This document shows, in pieces, positions 47,329 through 56,951 of a stretch of 64,000 bases of DNA. Location of the stretch: positions 27,104,974-27,168,973 of the forward strand of contig NC_089724.1 of NCBI RefSeq assembly GCF_035083965.1, in the 5' to 3' direction. Every line of letters starts with the position of its first letter. Positions within the stretch are counted from its first letter, which is position 1. The notes under the pieces were generated by a model. The model ran no database searches. It was not told where the DNA came from and saw only the letters and a list, made by a program, of their open reading frames with translations. Position numbers and translations under genes: made by a program. Source of the stretch: Branchiostoma lanceolatum (lineage: Eukaryota; Chordata; Leptocardii; Amphioxiformes; Branchiostomatidae).

Positions 47329-50300
47329 CTATATCTCATTTTTTATGGGGATAATATATCTCCATTTTTTATGGAGATAATATATCTCCATTTTTCATGG
47401 AGATAATAATCATGTGCACGTCTCATCAAGACCCACCCCGTACCAGTTATCAATCCAATCCATCTCAGCCTTTTCGAGTTATGCTGTTCAGCAACACATG
47501 TACACGCACACACACACACGTACACACAGACTTGCAAACGCCATCAGAAACATAATCTTTTTGGCAAAGGTAAAACACATGCATATTATCTTCCTGATAC
47601 TGTCCCTGCTTCGTACGCAACCATGTAGCACTGCAAATGTACGGAGACCTTCTTAACACAGTGAATGTCAATAAAGAAAAGGAAACTGAAGTGGTACGGC
47701 CACGTGTCACTGAGTTATTGGGAGTAACCATGAGCTATAATGCAAGAAATCGTCCAGTGAGGAAGAACGGAGAGTAGACAACGGAAAAGATGGGAGGATG
47801 GTATCGGAGAAAATCGAGAAGGGTGAAGAAAACTAGTTGCCAGATCTTGTGTGGTGCCCCAACGTTCAAATATCAGTAGACTAAGAGATAAAAGACGAAG
47901 GAGATATATATATATGTGTACGTATATACTCTTGGCCTTAGTCCGACGAGGACGAGGCGGCCAAAAACGCGCCTTGCCCGTTTGGAACGGCGTCCCAAAC
48001 GCTTAGTCGCTTACATTTTCACATAGGTCAGGTCTTGAAGTTTCGTCCACTCAGAACATTTTAGCATGCATACTCCAAGCTCAAATGAAGTAGCCAGCCC
48101 ACCCTGATGCCACCGGGAGCGACACAGAAGCCACCGCGGGATGCAGTCAACTCGAGCCCGATGGCGTCGATCTCATAGATCTGCCCCCTCGTGGTAAGTT
48201 CCTCGAAAAATTACTGTTTCCTTTTACAGAATTAAATCGCTTGCCAAACAGGTAATAAAAAAAGCAAAGGCTCAACTTTGCCTTTGGCATCAGTTTGTGA
48301 CAAATTTTAATCGGTTGGTAACACAACTTTTTCATAATCTATCGTGCTGTAACGTTATACACTCATACTGAGATCGATGACTTAGTCTTCAAGACCTGCA
48401 TGTTTACATCGGTGACCGCCCTATGTTCCGAAATTATTATGTTCCGAAATCTCTATGTTCCAGTTCACTCAACGGAAATCCCAACGTTCCGTAAGCCCTA
48501 TGTTCCAGTTCACTCAAATAACAGAACTTGTCCCAAGTATGCTGTTCACAAACACACACTGCACGAAATGGCCTCGTATCCCGGCGTATACGTACAGGGA
48601 TTCCTCCGGAAATATTCCATATCCCGGTGCGGATTTAGCGTATCCGTTAAAACTTACGGATACGCTAAATCCGCACCGGGATATGGAATATTTCCGGAGG
48701 AATCCCTGTAAATATACGCCGGGATACGAGACCATTTCGTGCAGTGACATACATACACACATACATACATACATACGTATAAAGGCTACCCAAAGCATAA
48801 CATTCTCGGTGACGTTTATTTTTCTGTCATTTATTCAATGGTATACTAATAGCACTGCATTTAATACAGCTGACTCCAGCGGCGGAGGGATATGTACAAA
48901 CTTTCGCGTACAAGCACATGTGCGCACTCAACTTTAGTTCCATAGGAGGATAAAATATTTTCTATATTTGCTATCTATTCACTACATGTGCGTTTTTAAG
49001 TCCAACTCTCATTACGGAAACCAATCATGACATTGCCCTCTTAAAAGTTCTTGGTTACAGAACTTGTCTATCAAAACATGCACAGTGCTCTGTAGTAAAG
49101 AACTTTTCTGTGCCTCTGCTATGAACGAATTCCATAACACTTTTCTGAAGTTTTACTGTTTCCGCACCAGAATATCTTTTGTCTGTTGCGGCCTGAAATC
49201 CTCCATGTGCTACCTGTTTGTAAGACCACATACCAACAGAACGCAATAAAAGAAGCAGAAACGTTCACGGAAGAAATAACAAATGGCAAATAAAGTGCAT
49301 TTCATCTTCCACCGCTTTTCCTGTGCATTGTTCACATATTCTCTCGTTAACAGGTAACCGTCTGTATCTACCTCTTTCTACTTCTAATGTATATGCGCTT
49401 ACTCTGCGTTTATATATAGATGATTTTATGTCTAAGTCTTTGCTTTGTAGATAATACTCCATGGCGCACACAGATTTGAGATGTCTATATGATCTTAGCT
49501 TACCAACATCAACAGAGAGATTGTGGAGAAAGGTTAATAATTTCAACGTGCTTTATCCGTAGCTTCTTGCATGTCATGAGTTATGTTGGCCAGAATATGA
49601 ACTAGTATGTGGAAGAACACAGACACACACTTACTACACGGCATTAGAAACACAACAAAAACCGGTTGGGGTATGCAAAAAGAAAACATTCCTATATAGC
49701 CTGGATGCCAGAATTCTTTCAGGACCTGAACAGGCCAGCTACTGAGCTAGCTCCAGGACATGACAACATGTCAGCGGATTGCAATGATTCTTTTATTACA
49801 AATCCCCTCAGTTAGACCTTTGGTTTGAAAGCGGAACATGTCTTTCTCTCTCGGTCTTTGTGTGTATTACCATCTGGCATCCAGGTGGGATACTAGTATT
49901 AGGGCGGGACTTTCTAGACCGCCCACAGCAGGGCGCAACCAATCGGCCACAGCGGGGCGTAACTAACAGCAGGGCGCAACCAATCGCCGGCAGCGGGGCG
50001 TAACTCACAGCAGGGCGCAACCAACTGCCGACAGCGGGGCGTAACTCACAGCAGGGCGTAACCAACCGCTGACCAGCAGCACGCAACAGGGCAGAGCCGA
50101 CGGCGGTTGACCAATTAACCAAGCTTTTAGGATGCCATGTGGCCATTGTGAAGTTTGATCCATTGTTCAAAATCCATCGTCACTCTGGGTTTGATTCCGA
50201 AAGCCAGGCCACCAAGAACAAAAAGGGGAAGGCCTAGTGGCTCGGCACTTCTCAAGATAGCAAAGATGAGAAGAAAAGGCGGGCACCTGCGGCATCCGTG

Positions 50301-53300
50301 GACTTAATATCGACCACCAGCCGTATGAAGCCGAGGAAAAGGCCAGTAAACGGCCCACACCTTTTCGACAAAGAGCTGGACAGACCGACAGCGAAGACAG
50401 CGGTCAAAAGGTCAGTACAATTTTAGGTCTCAACCTTTTGCACGGCGCATATGTTTCTGTACACACATAGACTCCGTTTCTGTGTTTGATCACCCCGTTA
50501 TTTCGTGGAGTAATAACAGTCTACATTAATTCTATTTTCGAACACAGTGGTTACAAATGACATGCCTTCTAAATGCCTTGCACACTGCGTAGTGGAAAAC
50601 TGATTTGGTAGCACCCTTTGTCCACCATATACCTAATTATAATTCGTTTGAATTTTACCGTGTTAGATTTTACCTGCCAAGAAATGGTTTCTTCGCCTGT
50701 CGTTTAATTTGTGCAAACTTCTAATACGATTCAAAAGAGAGGTGATAACTGTCTTGATCTTTTCGACATTGAGATATTTCTTGCAAACTTACAGATTCAT
50801 AGATATCCTGTTTATATCTCAGCCGACACAAATATCCTAATATGGCAACAGTTCAGTAACCCATGGATAGTGGATGTGCATTGATTTTTTGAAGTTGCAG
50901 AAATATTGTTTATTTATTTGTGTAAGTGGATAAGATCACGTATAACGAGAAACTTCTAGCAGACAAATTAATTTTAACATGTTCAATATAAAGGACGTGT
51001 CTAGCCTTTGTATTGGAGATGCTTTCAAGTGTAGAGTTCAACAACGCAACGTAGAAATTTTATCTAGATAAAACTGATAGACATCCATACATATTTACAT
51101 GTTGAATATGGTTGTCATGGAAGAAAATTTCTAGGAACTAGTTGGTTACACGGTGTTCTACAGTGTTTTCTGTTTGGTATGTATAGGCAATAAAGACAAA
51201 AGAATTGCAAAGTATTGCAATATTAATCTTTGTTCGCTGCGTTTTTTTTCTACAGCAGCTCCTGAATGTAAGATTCTGCAACATAAGTGCTGTGACGACC
51301 ATCTAAATGGCGACTTAGTTCACGTAAAACACATGCAGCCGAACAACGACGATGAAAATTTATTTGGGTAATTTTGGAATAGTCCATTATTGTGATTTCA
51401 TAAGCATATAAGAGCCGATAGAGTTTTAAAGATTTCATAATTTGACGGTTTCACACAATGGAATATTTGTAGGGATACTAAGGATGGCTGCCATAGCTTC
51501 TTTTAAACAGTTTGTTAACTGATTTTGGTAGCTAGAAATCAGATCAAACCGCTGTGGTCGCCAGCTCCACCGACTGTTTCCGTCTTTATACTTGCACAGG
51601 CCGACCTAGCTTACGGGACGAGAGCGATGACGACGAGATGTTCCTGCCACATTCTACACAGAGATACCGCTGTAGGGGAGGTCGGCAGATCAAGACCTTC
51701 TACTGGATGTCGGTGAGACGAGCTGCATCCCTAGGGGAATCCATAACAGACGTCCGTGCGTGCGTCCGTAACGTCGGGACCGATCGCGAGGGGAGCCACA
51801 CAACAAGCGTCGTCGACAAAAAGAAGGGAACGAGAAAGAACCAGATCTGTAGCGGAGCCACGATGTGAAGCCAATAGATTGCGTTGCTACAACCGTTGCT
51901 ACAGCGAGACAAAACCTGACGCCAGTTAGAAATAAATATTACGGACTGACTTGAACATGTTTATTCCACGGATATACTAATATATTGTCTATTTCATTAT
52001 TTATATTGTGTGTATATAGTAGTAATCTATTGTATATGCATATCAAAATCGTACACAAGGCTATTAACCTGGCCGATGACGGTTCTAAACAAACCTGGGG
52101 TGGATGTAGCCTGACTACTTCGCGCTCCTAGCGGCCGGCCCGACGATACCGCTCCCAAGAGGGGGTCATTAACCTCCCCCAGGGAGAGCTTCTGTAAACA
52201 CAGGCTAGGGGTGGATGTACAAAAATTCAATTGAAAACCCCAAACGAATATTGTAATAATCAGTGTGCATGAAAGCTGTGATACGATTGCACGCTCTCAC
52301 CAACTTGCAAGAAGATACGGAAACTGATGTCAGCATAGCCAGTATCACGTAGTCATAGTCAGTCCGTCTTTAAAGTCTCCTGTGCCAAGTGTACGGAAAG
52401 CCTTGTCTCTGTGTCCTTTCTTTATCCTTACTATGTTAGTCTTTCGAAGCTTCAAAGATCCAGCTAAAATAACTCGAATTATGCGTTGGTAACATGTCAA
52501 GCATTTAATTTTTCTATTGAATGAAGCAAAGCTTCTAAGAAAAATCAATCAAAAGCAGTGACATATTGTTGTTGCTGCTTTTTGCAAAAATCCGGACATC
52601 TTCTTTAAAGCTGTGACTTATTTACCTTTCAAAATCAAACTTTCTCATGACAATAAAAGAAGAGCCAGTCTAAGCATGTCATTCATGATAACAAAAACCA
52701 AAAACGTTTAAGACATTGAGGAACAGCTGTGATGTATAGGTATATATTGCAACATCCAGAAAGTTTATTTCAAACATCGATAAACAGCTGTAAAAGTGTA
52801 AACTATAACTAGCGCATTTTCTATGCCGTACGCAGTGGCATTCGTCCTTGCTATAGAAAAGGCCATACCTGCAAGGCGTTGCCAAAAACTAATTCCCTAG
52901 GGAATGCGTTCGCGGAAATCCTAGAATATTTGGCAAACCGAAAGCAGTACTATACAATAGGCTCCGCCCCTGAGGCGTCGCCAAAAAGTGAGGAGTAACA
53001 GTCTAGTTGCTAGAGCGGTTGCTTTGCATTATGTAGGTCGCGAGTCCAAATCCCAAAAAAAAAAACTTGGTATATGGGGCATACTGAACTATCATAAATC
53101 ATTACCACCAAGTGCTATTAGTAGGGGTATCGTCAATAGCTTGCTTTAAACAACGCCTGCAGCTAGATGTGCAAAAAGCTATGTGTGGCAAGTTGTTCAG
53201 TGTAATATAGCCATCTACTGGACGCCGTATGCCTACAAAACTCGTGTGTAACGCCGATGGGCGGTTATATATCGGCTATATGGATAAATATAGATAAATT

Positions 53301-56300
53301 GAAGTGTTATTGAACCCTATGCTTTCCACCACTGATTTGGGGAGGTACGAAAAGAAGGATATCTATAACAGTTCTTTCCCTATAGAACGTATACGTACGG
53401 TAGGTTGTTGCTGAATCTCTATCGGCTGGGACTTCGGTCATGTACATCAACAAGGTACGATGACAAATTGTGTATGCCTGAAAAACAAAACAATACTTGT
53501 ACTTGCATAGTCTGACTTGTGGTGTGGCATTTGTCATTAGCAACGACGAGTGGAACTTATCTTGGATCTCTATTTCGTCACTGCTATGCCTTGACAGAAA
53601 ACATTTCAAGAATGTTGTTTTATAGTTATACTAAAAGATGCATCAAATAATCAGAAAGAAATTGATTATGAAGAGAAAAATTTAACTTTTTTTAAGCAAT
53701 TTGGACAAAGAAGGTTGGGCAATTAATGTCAGTAGTCTCTCCAAAACTGATAAGGCCACAGCAAGTAATTTTTATGGATGACATCAGGGCGCTAATTTTC
53801 GCCTCATTTGAAAAAAACAACACAAGAAATTTCATTGCCCTTCGACGGTGGTCAACATGCCAAAAATTGGCAGCAAATATGATTTTTCTGCATTTGTTCT
53901 AGTTGATTGAGCTGTATACACATCTTCAAGAACAGTTTAATGTTGACAGTCTAAGGTGTTTCATTGACATTGCATTTGAATACCCAGTGTACTTCCTGCC
54001 CATGATGGTATAACAAGCTGTTTTCTGCATTTGTTCTAGCAAGGACATTATATAAGTTCTGGTTAATTGAGCTGTATACACAAGGTATTTCATCGCAAAT
54101 GAATACCCAGTGTAGTTGCTTCAGATGCTGATACAACAAGCTCTTTTTTGCATTTTGTTTTCGAGTTTGCGGAGAATGTCATCCATAAAATTTACTTGCT
54201 GTGGCCTAAGACCATTGCCATGGAAAAGGCAGCCACAACAGTTAGCGTTTACAAACCGACTTGACTCTAGGTGTCAACGTTAACGCTCCTTAACCCTTTC
54301 ATTTACATATACCAACGTTACATATTTTGAAAGGGTCATTAGAGTTTCTAATTTTTTATATAGGAGAAATCTTTATTGACACAACAAAAGTACAGCGACT
54401 TTCGTAAGGTCTTCTACAACTATACAATGCAAACAACAAACAACGGGATACAAAATGATTAACCTACGTACAAGTATATGAATAGTTCAACATGTCGAGT
54501 TTAACCTATCACTTACACTACTAGTTCTAAGATCTAAACATTCTTTGATATATTTACCTATCTGTACACTGTAAGGGTTGTCTCCTTCTAGAATGTATTT
54601 GAATTTATCTATAGAATGGAATTTTATTTCATTCATTCATTTATTTATTTTGATTTACCACATTTGTGGAAGGATTGACATAACAGGTGAACTATCACTT
54701 TTTTCAAGATGTCATCCCAGACCGGACTGTAAGATTTGGACCATCGCACACCGGGGCATGCCCCTACTCTTTTTCGAAAGGTGTGGTGGGTTCTTTAACG
54801 TGCGCGGGGTGTGGCTCTCCCCAAACACGGGACCTCCATTTAACGTCCTATCCGAGGGAAATCCCTAACCCTAGATGAGCTAGGTACTCATTTACACTTG
54901 AGTGAAGTGAGGAAAGTGCCTTTCCCAAGGGCACAACGTCGGGGCGCAAGTTCGGACATGTCTCTGGGCACAACCCGGGATTACGTCCCGGGTCCCATTA
55001 TTTGACAGCCGCGCGCTCTACACTTGCGCCACACGACGCCACCACGACGGAATGTATCAAATTCTGTTGAGCAAGCGGAAAGAAGGTTGAGCATACAGCT
55101 TTGAACGTATATCGTGATATCATGGACAATCTAGTATAAAGTAAAATTTGGAATGACGCACCGTTTGCGCCACCAGGTACACACTGTAGAACATCAGGTA
55201 CCAGGCGATCTTTCCTCCATTGTCAATATCCGGGACGTACCAACTCAGCACGTAAGCGGGGATGGTGATGATGGTGGCTGCTGCCATCCTGAAAATGGAA
55301 TAGCCCATATTAAATTTACTGTTGAGCAACAATATCCAACACTGTCATTATTGGAAGGGATTCGAATGTGGTATGAGATACACTGTTGCGGCTTACGTAG
55401 TCCATATCTATATCATAAGCGGACTATACAATATCAAAACTCTTTCCTAGTTCCCTCATGTAGGTAAATCAATGGTTAAATGTAGGGAAGTCACGTTTGG
55501 TACCGCATCCTTCTCACTACAGCGACACCTAGCTGCAGTACAAAGTACAGCCAGTCAGTATTGCCTTGATGAAGGTAGTGAGAGCGACTACGTACTGAAA
55601 CGCTGAAAGGTGAAAAGCTTTGATTGGCTGAGGAGAACGTAATTACAGGTTTGCGTAGCAGCAAAACCTTTGTTGGATCCGTTGGCATGTGCTGTGACCG
55701 CCATCTTGAATTGTGACGTCACAGGGTGGCCATACCATTTTTGGGGAGGGGTGTTTTTTCTGGTCGACGATCGCGCTAGCGTTCTCTCTATTTTTAAGAA
55801 ATCGGCACACAACTATCGAACATTCAACTCCACTGAAAAAAAGAAAAATGCAATACCAATTCGTATTCATAAAAAGACCCCGTAATCGCTAAACTAACAT
55901 AGGCATAGCAAACATGAAGTATATGTAGCACAAATACTCAATTCTCGTTTTCAGTTCAATGTGCTCGATAGTTGGGTTTGTAAAGTTGAAATGTCAAAGA
56001 GATAGTTGTATAAAGCACGCACCAGGTTTTATGTTTGCCCCACGTGTTCGGCTTGGACGCGTTGAGGACTGGGATGAGGAGAGGATACGCCAGGACGTCC
56101 CAAACACGGCTCCCGAAAATTACTACAGTTGCCGCGAGGGGAGTCAGCTGAGCAACAATAACAGCAACAGAATATTAGGATAGAGGCTACTGTTGATAGA
56201 ACCATCCGTAAATCGGGTGTAAAATGTCTAAGGCTGTTCAAACAGGATCAAGCTCCTTGTCATCACATATATCACTGCTACGCCACATCCTGCCATTAAG

Positions 56301-56860
56301 AAAATGGCGGACTTTTAGTTAACACTAAATTACAGAACAGACTAGCAATTTTCATATATCTGTATCAACGATAAATAGTTGTGCGAAAAATGTACGTACA
56401 TTTATCACTTGCCTATGATGGAATTCAGGAGGAACTATTAATGACATGCAGCTTAAAACAACATAGGGAACATCGATATAACACAAGGATGTCCACATAC
56501 AGACCACGTCTAGAGATGTTACTTTTTCACAGGAGCGAAAAGTCTAGTCCTTGAGTAGCCTATGCAATTTCAGATATATAAAGGGTGTAATGACGATTCC
56601 TTTAGATTTTATACCTACTGTTGACGATAGGCCTTGAGAGAATCAGGGTAACATCTACAACATTTTCGCTGACCTAAAAAGGACACTGGAGAACATTCAA
56701 GAAGAGACCAAAATGCACAAATCCTTACCTTCACCACCTCCAGTAAGAAGATGTTGGCGTACAGGGAGATGATGTCGTACATCATAACCCCGGAGAACTC
56801 CCCCACGGCGTAACACAGCTTCTCACGGAGGGACAGCGGCTCCACACGCACGGCCGCCAT
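34274..56860 (-). CDS. MFSD2-like major facilitator, copy B (whole gene, 13 exons)
   Basis: Thirteen minus-strand exons join to 1,581 nt (526 residues plus TAG) with consistent phases and GT-AG borders. Length matches vertebrate MFSD2A/B (about 540). Landmarks: KLCYAVGEFSG at the start of helix 1, RVWDVLAYP (D61), WYVPDIDNGG, PADRDSATTYR, HGQIVGAFG, DVADDF (373-378), GYQTGACTQPD (418-427). C185 and C423 match the extracellular disulfide pair of MFSD2A, and NST/NTS sequons (N187, N192) lie in the same loop. Family role (established): GPH/MFS_2 symporters at the plasma membrane; MFSD2A moves lysophosphatidylcholine with sodium. Odd: the second helix-2 acid is Y65, and the helix-11 lysine is I399. 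Transport substrate is therefore uncertain. A tandem paralog lies 2 kb upstream. Confidence 0.9.
34453..34905. repeat. Interspersed repeat with internal 160-bp tandem duplication
   Basis: TTTGTTGGATCCGTTGGCAT begins two direct copies (34475, 34635). A single-unit relative lies at 55629-55935, also in an intron of this gene. Each has GCCATCTTGAATTGTG. Confidence 0.75.
34950..35015 (-). other. Hammerhead-like motif copy
   Basis: The minus strand reads CTGATGAAG, a 6-bp hairpin GATGAC/GTTATC, then GAAACGTCGGC. It has the same layout as 36173-36215 and 62858-62901, and stem I is very short. Confidence 0.3.
35080..35530. mobile_element. Long inverted-repeat element (about 450 bp)
   Basis: GCATCACCAC.CGCAACCT and TATGCCAAGTTACA on the right are inverse to the left arm at 35160-35200. 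Pairing continues outward through AGTTCTAGCTGCGAAC and GGAGTGACCTCCT. There is a poly-A run in the centre (35400). Confidence 0.6.
36289..36491. mobile_element. 203-bp TACTCTCC hairpin at a splice donor
   Basis: Nearly complete arms are present (GACGTGTTTTTAGGCGTTTT and inverse). The flanks ACCAAAACG and ACAAAACGT differ by one base shift. The right flank lies within intron positions 3-11 after exon 12 of copy B. Confidence 0.85.
36503..36679 (-). CDS. MFSD2-like B exon 12
   Basis: It encodes IGGYQTGACTQPDSVAFTTR, the last helix and the cytoplasmic TGERLQANKTVLEER. The donor gtacgt is followed 11 bp later by a hairpin transposon (36289-36491). Confidence 0.93.
36955..37315 (+). mobile_element. 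LINE ORF2 C-terminus and 3' end
   Basis: A plus-strand frame reads VEDETHFMSSCPFYDHERNE then LFKEATVF and closes with TAA. A 200-bp 3' region ends TTTGCAATAAACTTTCTAAT, inverse to the ends at 7391 and 16690. It lies antisense in an intron of copy B. Confidence 0.7.
37444..37581 (-). CDS. MFSD2-like B exon 11
   Basis: It encodes TMLTDVADDFKIQKGKRRDM, then helix 11 (LYQSITITAILLASVTSLVA). I399 occupies the position of the MFSD2A helix-11 lysine when aligned back from GYQT. Confidence 0.92.
38838..38953 (-). CDS. MFSD2-like B exon 10
   Basis: It encodes LVVAASVSIMFIPAGRLDVL and ends in NLIPW split by the donor. It is nearly identical to copy A exon 61567-61682. Confidence 0.92.
38973..39126. 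mobile_element. TAATCTCC hairpin inserted in copy B intron
   Basis: It matches the 15294-15451 element almost base for base. The homologous intron of copy A (61683-61715) lacks it: GGAAAAC is directly followed by GGTACATTTGG there. Confidence 0.85.
39277..39749. repeat. About 475-bp interspersed repeat, copy 1
   Basis: It starts AAGGCCAAAGGTCACGATTA, passes GTAAGGGTTGTGGCTATTTC and ACTTTGCGCCGGTGG, and ends GTCTAGGGGCCTGTCAATG. It has no coding frame or terminal inverted repeats. Confidence 0.75.
39834..39917 (-). CDS. MFSD2-like B exon 9
   Basis: 28 codons (GASVLAVPICSLLITRFEKK and on), phase 0 both sides. The paired exon in copy A is 62319-62402; this is one of the more diverged exon pairs. 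Confidence 0.9.
39986..40185. mobile_element. 200-bp TAGCCTCCACC/GGTAGAGGCTA hairpin in copy B intron
   Basis: Arms pair through CAAATTGGCCAAATAGACAG and GAGTTAGC. There is no target duplication. Copy A's equivalent intron has no such element. Confidence 0.82.
40376..40459 (-). CDS. MFSD2-like B exon 8
   Basis: 28 codons, including YAFGLEGQLQNLFLARL, match the FRNEFQNLLLA segment of MFSD2A. The copy A counterpart is 63128-63211. Confidence 0.9.
40627..41104. repeat. About 475-bp interspersed repeat, copy 2
   Basis: It has the same order of blocks as 39277-39749. Copy A's homologous intron (63212 onward) continues without it. Confidence 0.75.
41428..41552 (-). CDS. MFSD2-like B exon 7
   Basis: It encodes the central loop and helix 7 start (LLKDIWEVCTFRPFADLVGT). 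The acceptor is tattcccacag and the donor gtgagt, phase 0. Confidence 0.87.
41653..42107. repeat. About 475-bp interspersed repeat, copy 3
   Basis: It lies in the intron between exons 6 and 7 of copy B, in the same orientation as the other two copies. Confidence 0.72.
42788..42878 (-). CDS. MFSD2-like B exon 6
   Basis: It encodes ETGYLVSAGTTATITVVTVS and the following GVKEYT, the helix ahead of the central cytoplasmic loop. The acceptor is ttctccttcacag and the donor gtcatt is weak. Confidence 0.82.
43074..43760. repeat. Tandem array, 252-260 bp period, about three copies
   Basis: GGGCTACGTCCATCTGC recurs at 43139, 43391 and 43651. Two more decayed units follow to about 44020. A minus-strand frame stays open through one whole unit (FSPLNVGSSTVICA...), but stops interrupt neighbouring units, so coding is doubtful. 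Confidence 0.8.
44295..44775 (+). repeat. 481-bp direct repeat, left copy
   Basis: It is identical to 45283-45763 apart from about one base (GTGGCCAATAG versus GTGGACAATAG). The copies are 988 bp apart. Confidence 0.95.
45283..45763 (+). repeat. 481-bp direct repeat, right copy
   Basis: Partner of 44295-44775. Both lie in intron 5 of copy B. The sequence between them includes a poly-C tract and is not repeated. Confidence 0.95.
45928..46067 (-). CDS. MFSD2-like B exon 5
   Basis: It encodes IFCHLLSYLLAILVHGQIVG, then the extracellular loop with C185 and sequons N187/N192. Its length from the split arginine to GQIVG is identical to MFSD2A. The intron before it is 7.3 kb. Confidence 0.88.
46125..47330. 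repeat. AT-rich interspersed repeat, inverse relative of 18990-20160
   Basis: Blocks such as CATTTGCATGATTTAT and TTATGCAAATTA occur with the opposite polarity to the WT1 intron copy. It ends in a (CA)n microsatellite (47265-47325). Confidence 0.55.
47265..47325 (+). repeat. (CA)n microsatellite
   Basis: About 30 uninterrupted CA units, adjoining two ATCTCCATTTTTTATGGAGAT palindromes. Confidence 0.95.
48558..48745. mobile_element. 188-bp near-perfect palindrome
   Basis: Arms 48558-48646 and 48656-48745 pair with only a few mismatches around an 8-9 nt loop. The ends are ACTGCACGAAATGG/CCATTTCGTGCAGT. No duplication of flanks is clear. Confidence 0.85.
49265..49546 (-). mobile_element. LINE ORF2 C-terminal fragment
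   Basis: The minus-strand frame contains LPVNERICEQCTGKAVEDEM followed by HF, the C-x2-C...EDE-x-HF signature of non-LTR C-termini. The last cysteine half is lost. Confidence 0.6.
49923..50070. repeat. GC-rich minisatellite, about 42-bp period
   Basis: Four units alternate CAGCAGGGCGCAACCAA and CAGCGGGGCGTAACT. It is translatable on the minus strand by chance of composition only. Confidence 0.85.
50160..51950 (+). other. Possible nested plus-strand transcript in copy B intron 4
   Basis: Three segments look exon-like. 50160-50411 ends in donor gtcagt. 51256-51368 has acceptor ttttctacag and donor gtaatt and encodes APECKILQHKCCDDHLNGDL. 51535-51868 encodes RPSLRDESDDDEMFLPHSTQ, YRCRGGRQIKTFYWMS and more, ending in TGA. 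AATAAA lies at 51931. Reading frames cannot be joined cleanly across the first junction, and no known domain is recognised. Confidence 0.22.
51554..51868 (+). CDS. Unassigned exon-like ORF
   Basis: Open frame of about 110 codons including an acidic DESDDDE run, YRCRGGRQIKTFYWM and a lysine-rich DKKKGTRKN tail. It is preceded by a tagctag acceptor-like site and followed by AATAAA 60 bp after the stop. I do not recognise the family; chance is possible. Confidence 0.25.
   Translation: MVASSTDCFRLYTCTGRPSLRDESDDDEMFLPHSTQRYRCRGGRQIKTFYWMSVRRAASLGESITDVRACVRNVGTDREGSHTTSVVDKKKGTRKNQICSGATM
52107..52207. mobile_element. 101-bp TAGCCTG/CAGGCTA element, perfect 10-bp duplication
   Basis: GGGGTGGATG is at 52097-52106 and 52208-52217. 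Same length and internal blocks as 9102-9202. Confidence 0.88.
52985..53062 (+). mobile_element. tRNA-Ala-like SINE head with A-rich end
   Basis: TAGTTGCTAGAGCGG (box A), TTGCTTTGCAT (anticodon-arm-like, TGC) and GCGAGTCCAAATCCC (box B) are in tRNA order, followed by A10. Confidence 0.45.
53399..53477 (-). CDS. MFSD2-like B exon 4
   Basis: This 79-nt exon encodes AYTICHRTLLMYMTEVPADR followed by DSATTY, the family's cytoplasmic ERDSATAYR motif. The donor gtacgt leaves one base that completes arginine with exon 5. Confidence 0.88.
54370..54620 (-). mobile_element. LINE 3' end fragment
   Basis: It shares GACATTCTTTGATATATTT-like sequence with the fragment at 33205-33490 and begins with TTTATTGACACAAC. 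Confidence 0.35.
54690..55045 (-). mobile_element. tRNA-derived SINE, minus strand
   Basis: Read on the minus strand it starts with GTGGCGCAAGTGTAGAGCGC (box A) and a CCGGGACGTAATCCCGGGTT box-B-like hairpin. A body follows containing the complement of GGCTCTCCCCAAACACGGGA, a block I recognise from dispersed deuterostome repeats. A truncated relative lies near 22470-22520. Confidence 0.45.
55162..55288 (-). CDS. MFSD2-like B exon 3
   Basis: It encodes MAAATIITIPAYVLSWYVPD and IAWYLMFYSVYLVAQT (helices 3-4). Spacing between the two tryptophans equals MFSD2A. The donor is gtgcgt, phase 0. Confidence 0.9.
55629..55935. repeat. Interspersed repeat, relative of 34453-34905
   Basis: It carries one unit of the TTTGTTGGATCCGTTGGCAT repeat plus the same AAAAAGACCCCGTAATCGCT end. 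It lies in intron 2 of copy B. Confidence 0.72.
56023..56147 (-). CDS. MFSD2-like B exon 2
   Basis: It encodes residues 45-85 plus two bases: helix 2 with SRVWDVLAYPLL, then a loop with NASKPNTWGKHK. It lies in a frame without its own ATG. The acceptor is gttgctcag and the donor gtgcgt; the split codon with exon 3 is tryptophan as in MFSD2A (..W). Confidence 0.85.
56729..56860 (-). CDS. MFSD2-like B exon 1
   Basis: It encodes residues 1-44 (MAAVRVEPLSLREKLCYAVG and first helix). The ATG context is AAAAATGG. The donor is gtaagg, phase 0. Confidence 0.9.
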
Positions 56861-56951
56861 TTTTCTAGGACTGTCTTACAAAGCCTGCCGATCACTGTTG
56901 TCATAAGCCTCGTGGTATAATGTTACCTCATTTGTACACAGCGAATTTGAT

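Noticed and set aside
49808..50170. 120-codon minus-strand frame with repeated CCELRPAV-type units
   Set aside because: Arises from the 42-bp minisatellite at 49923-50070.
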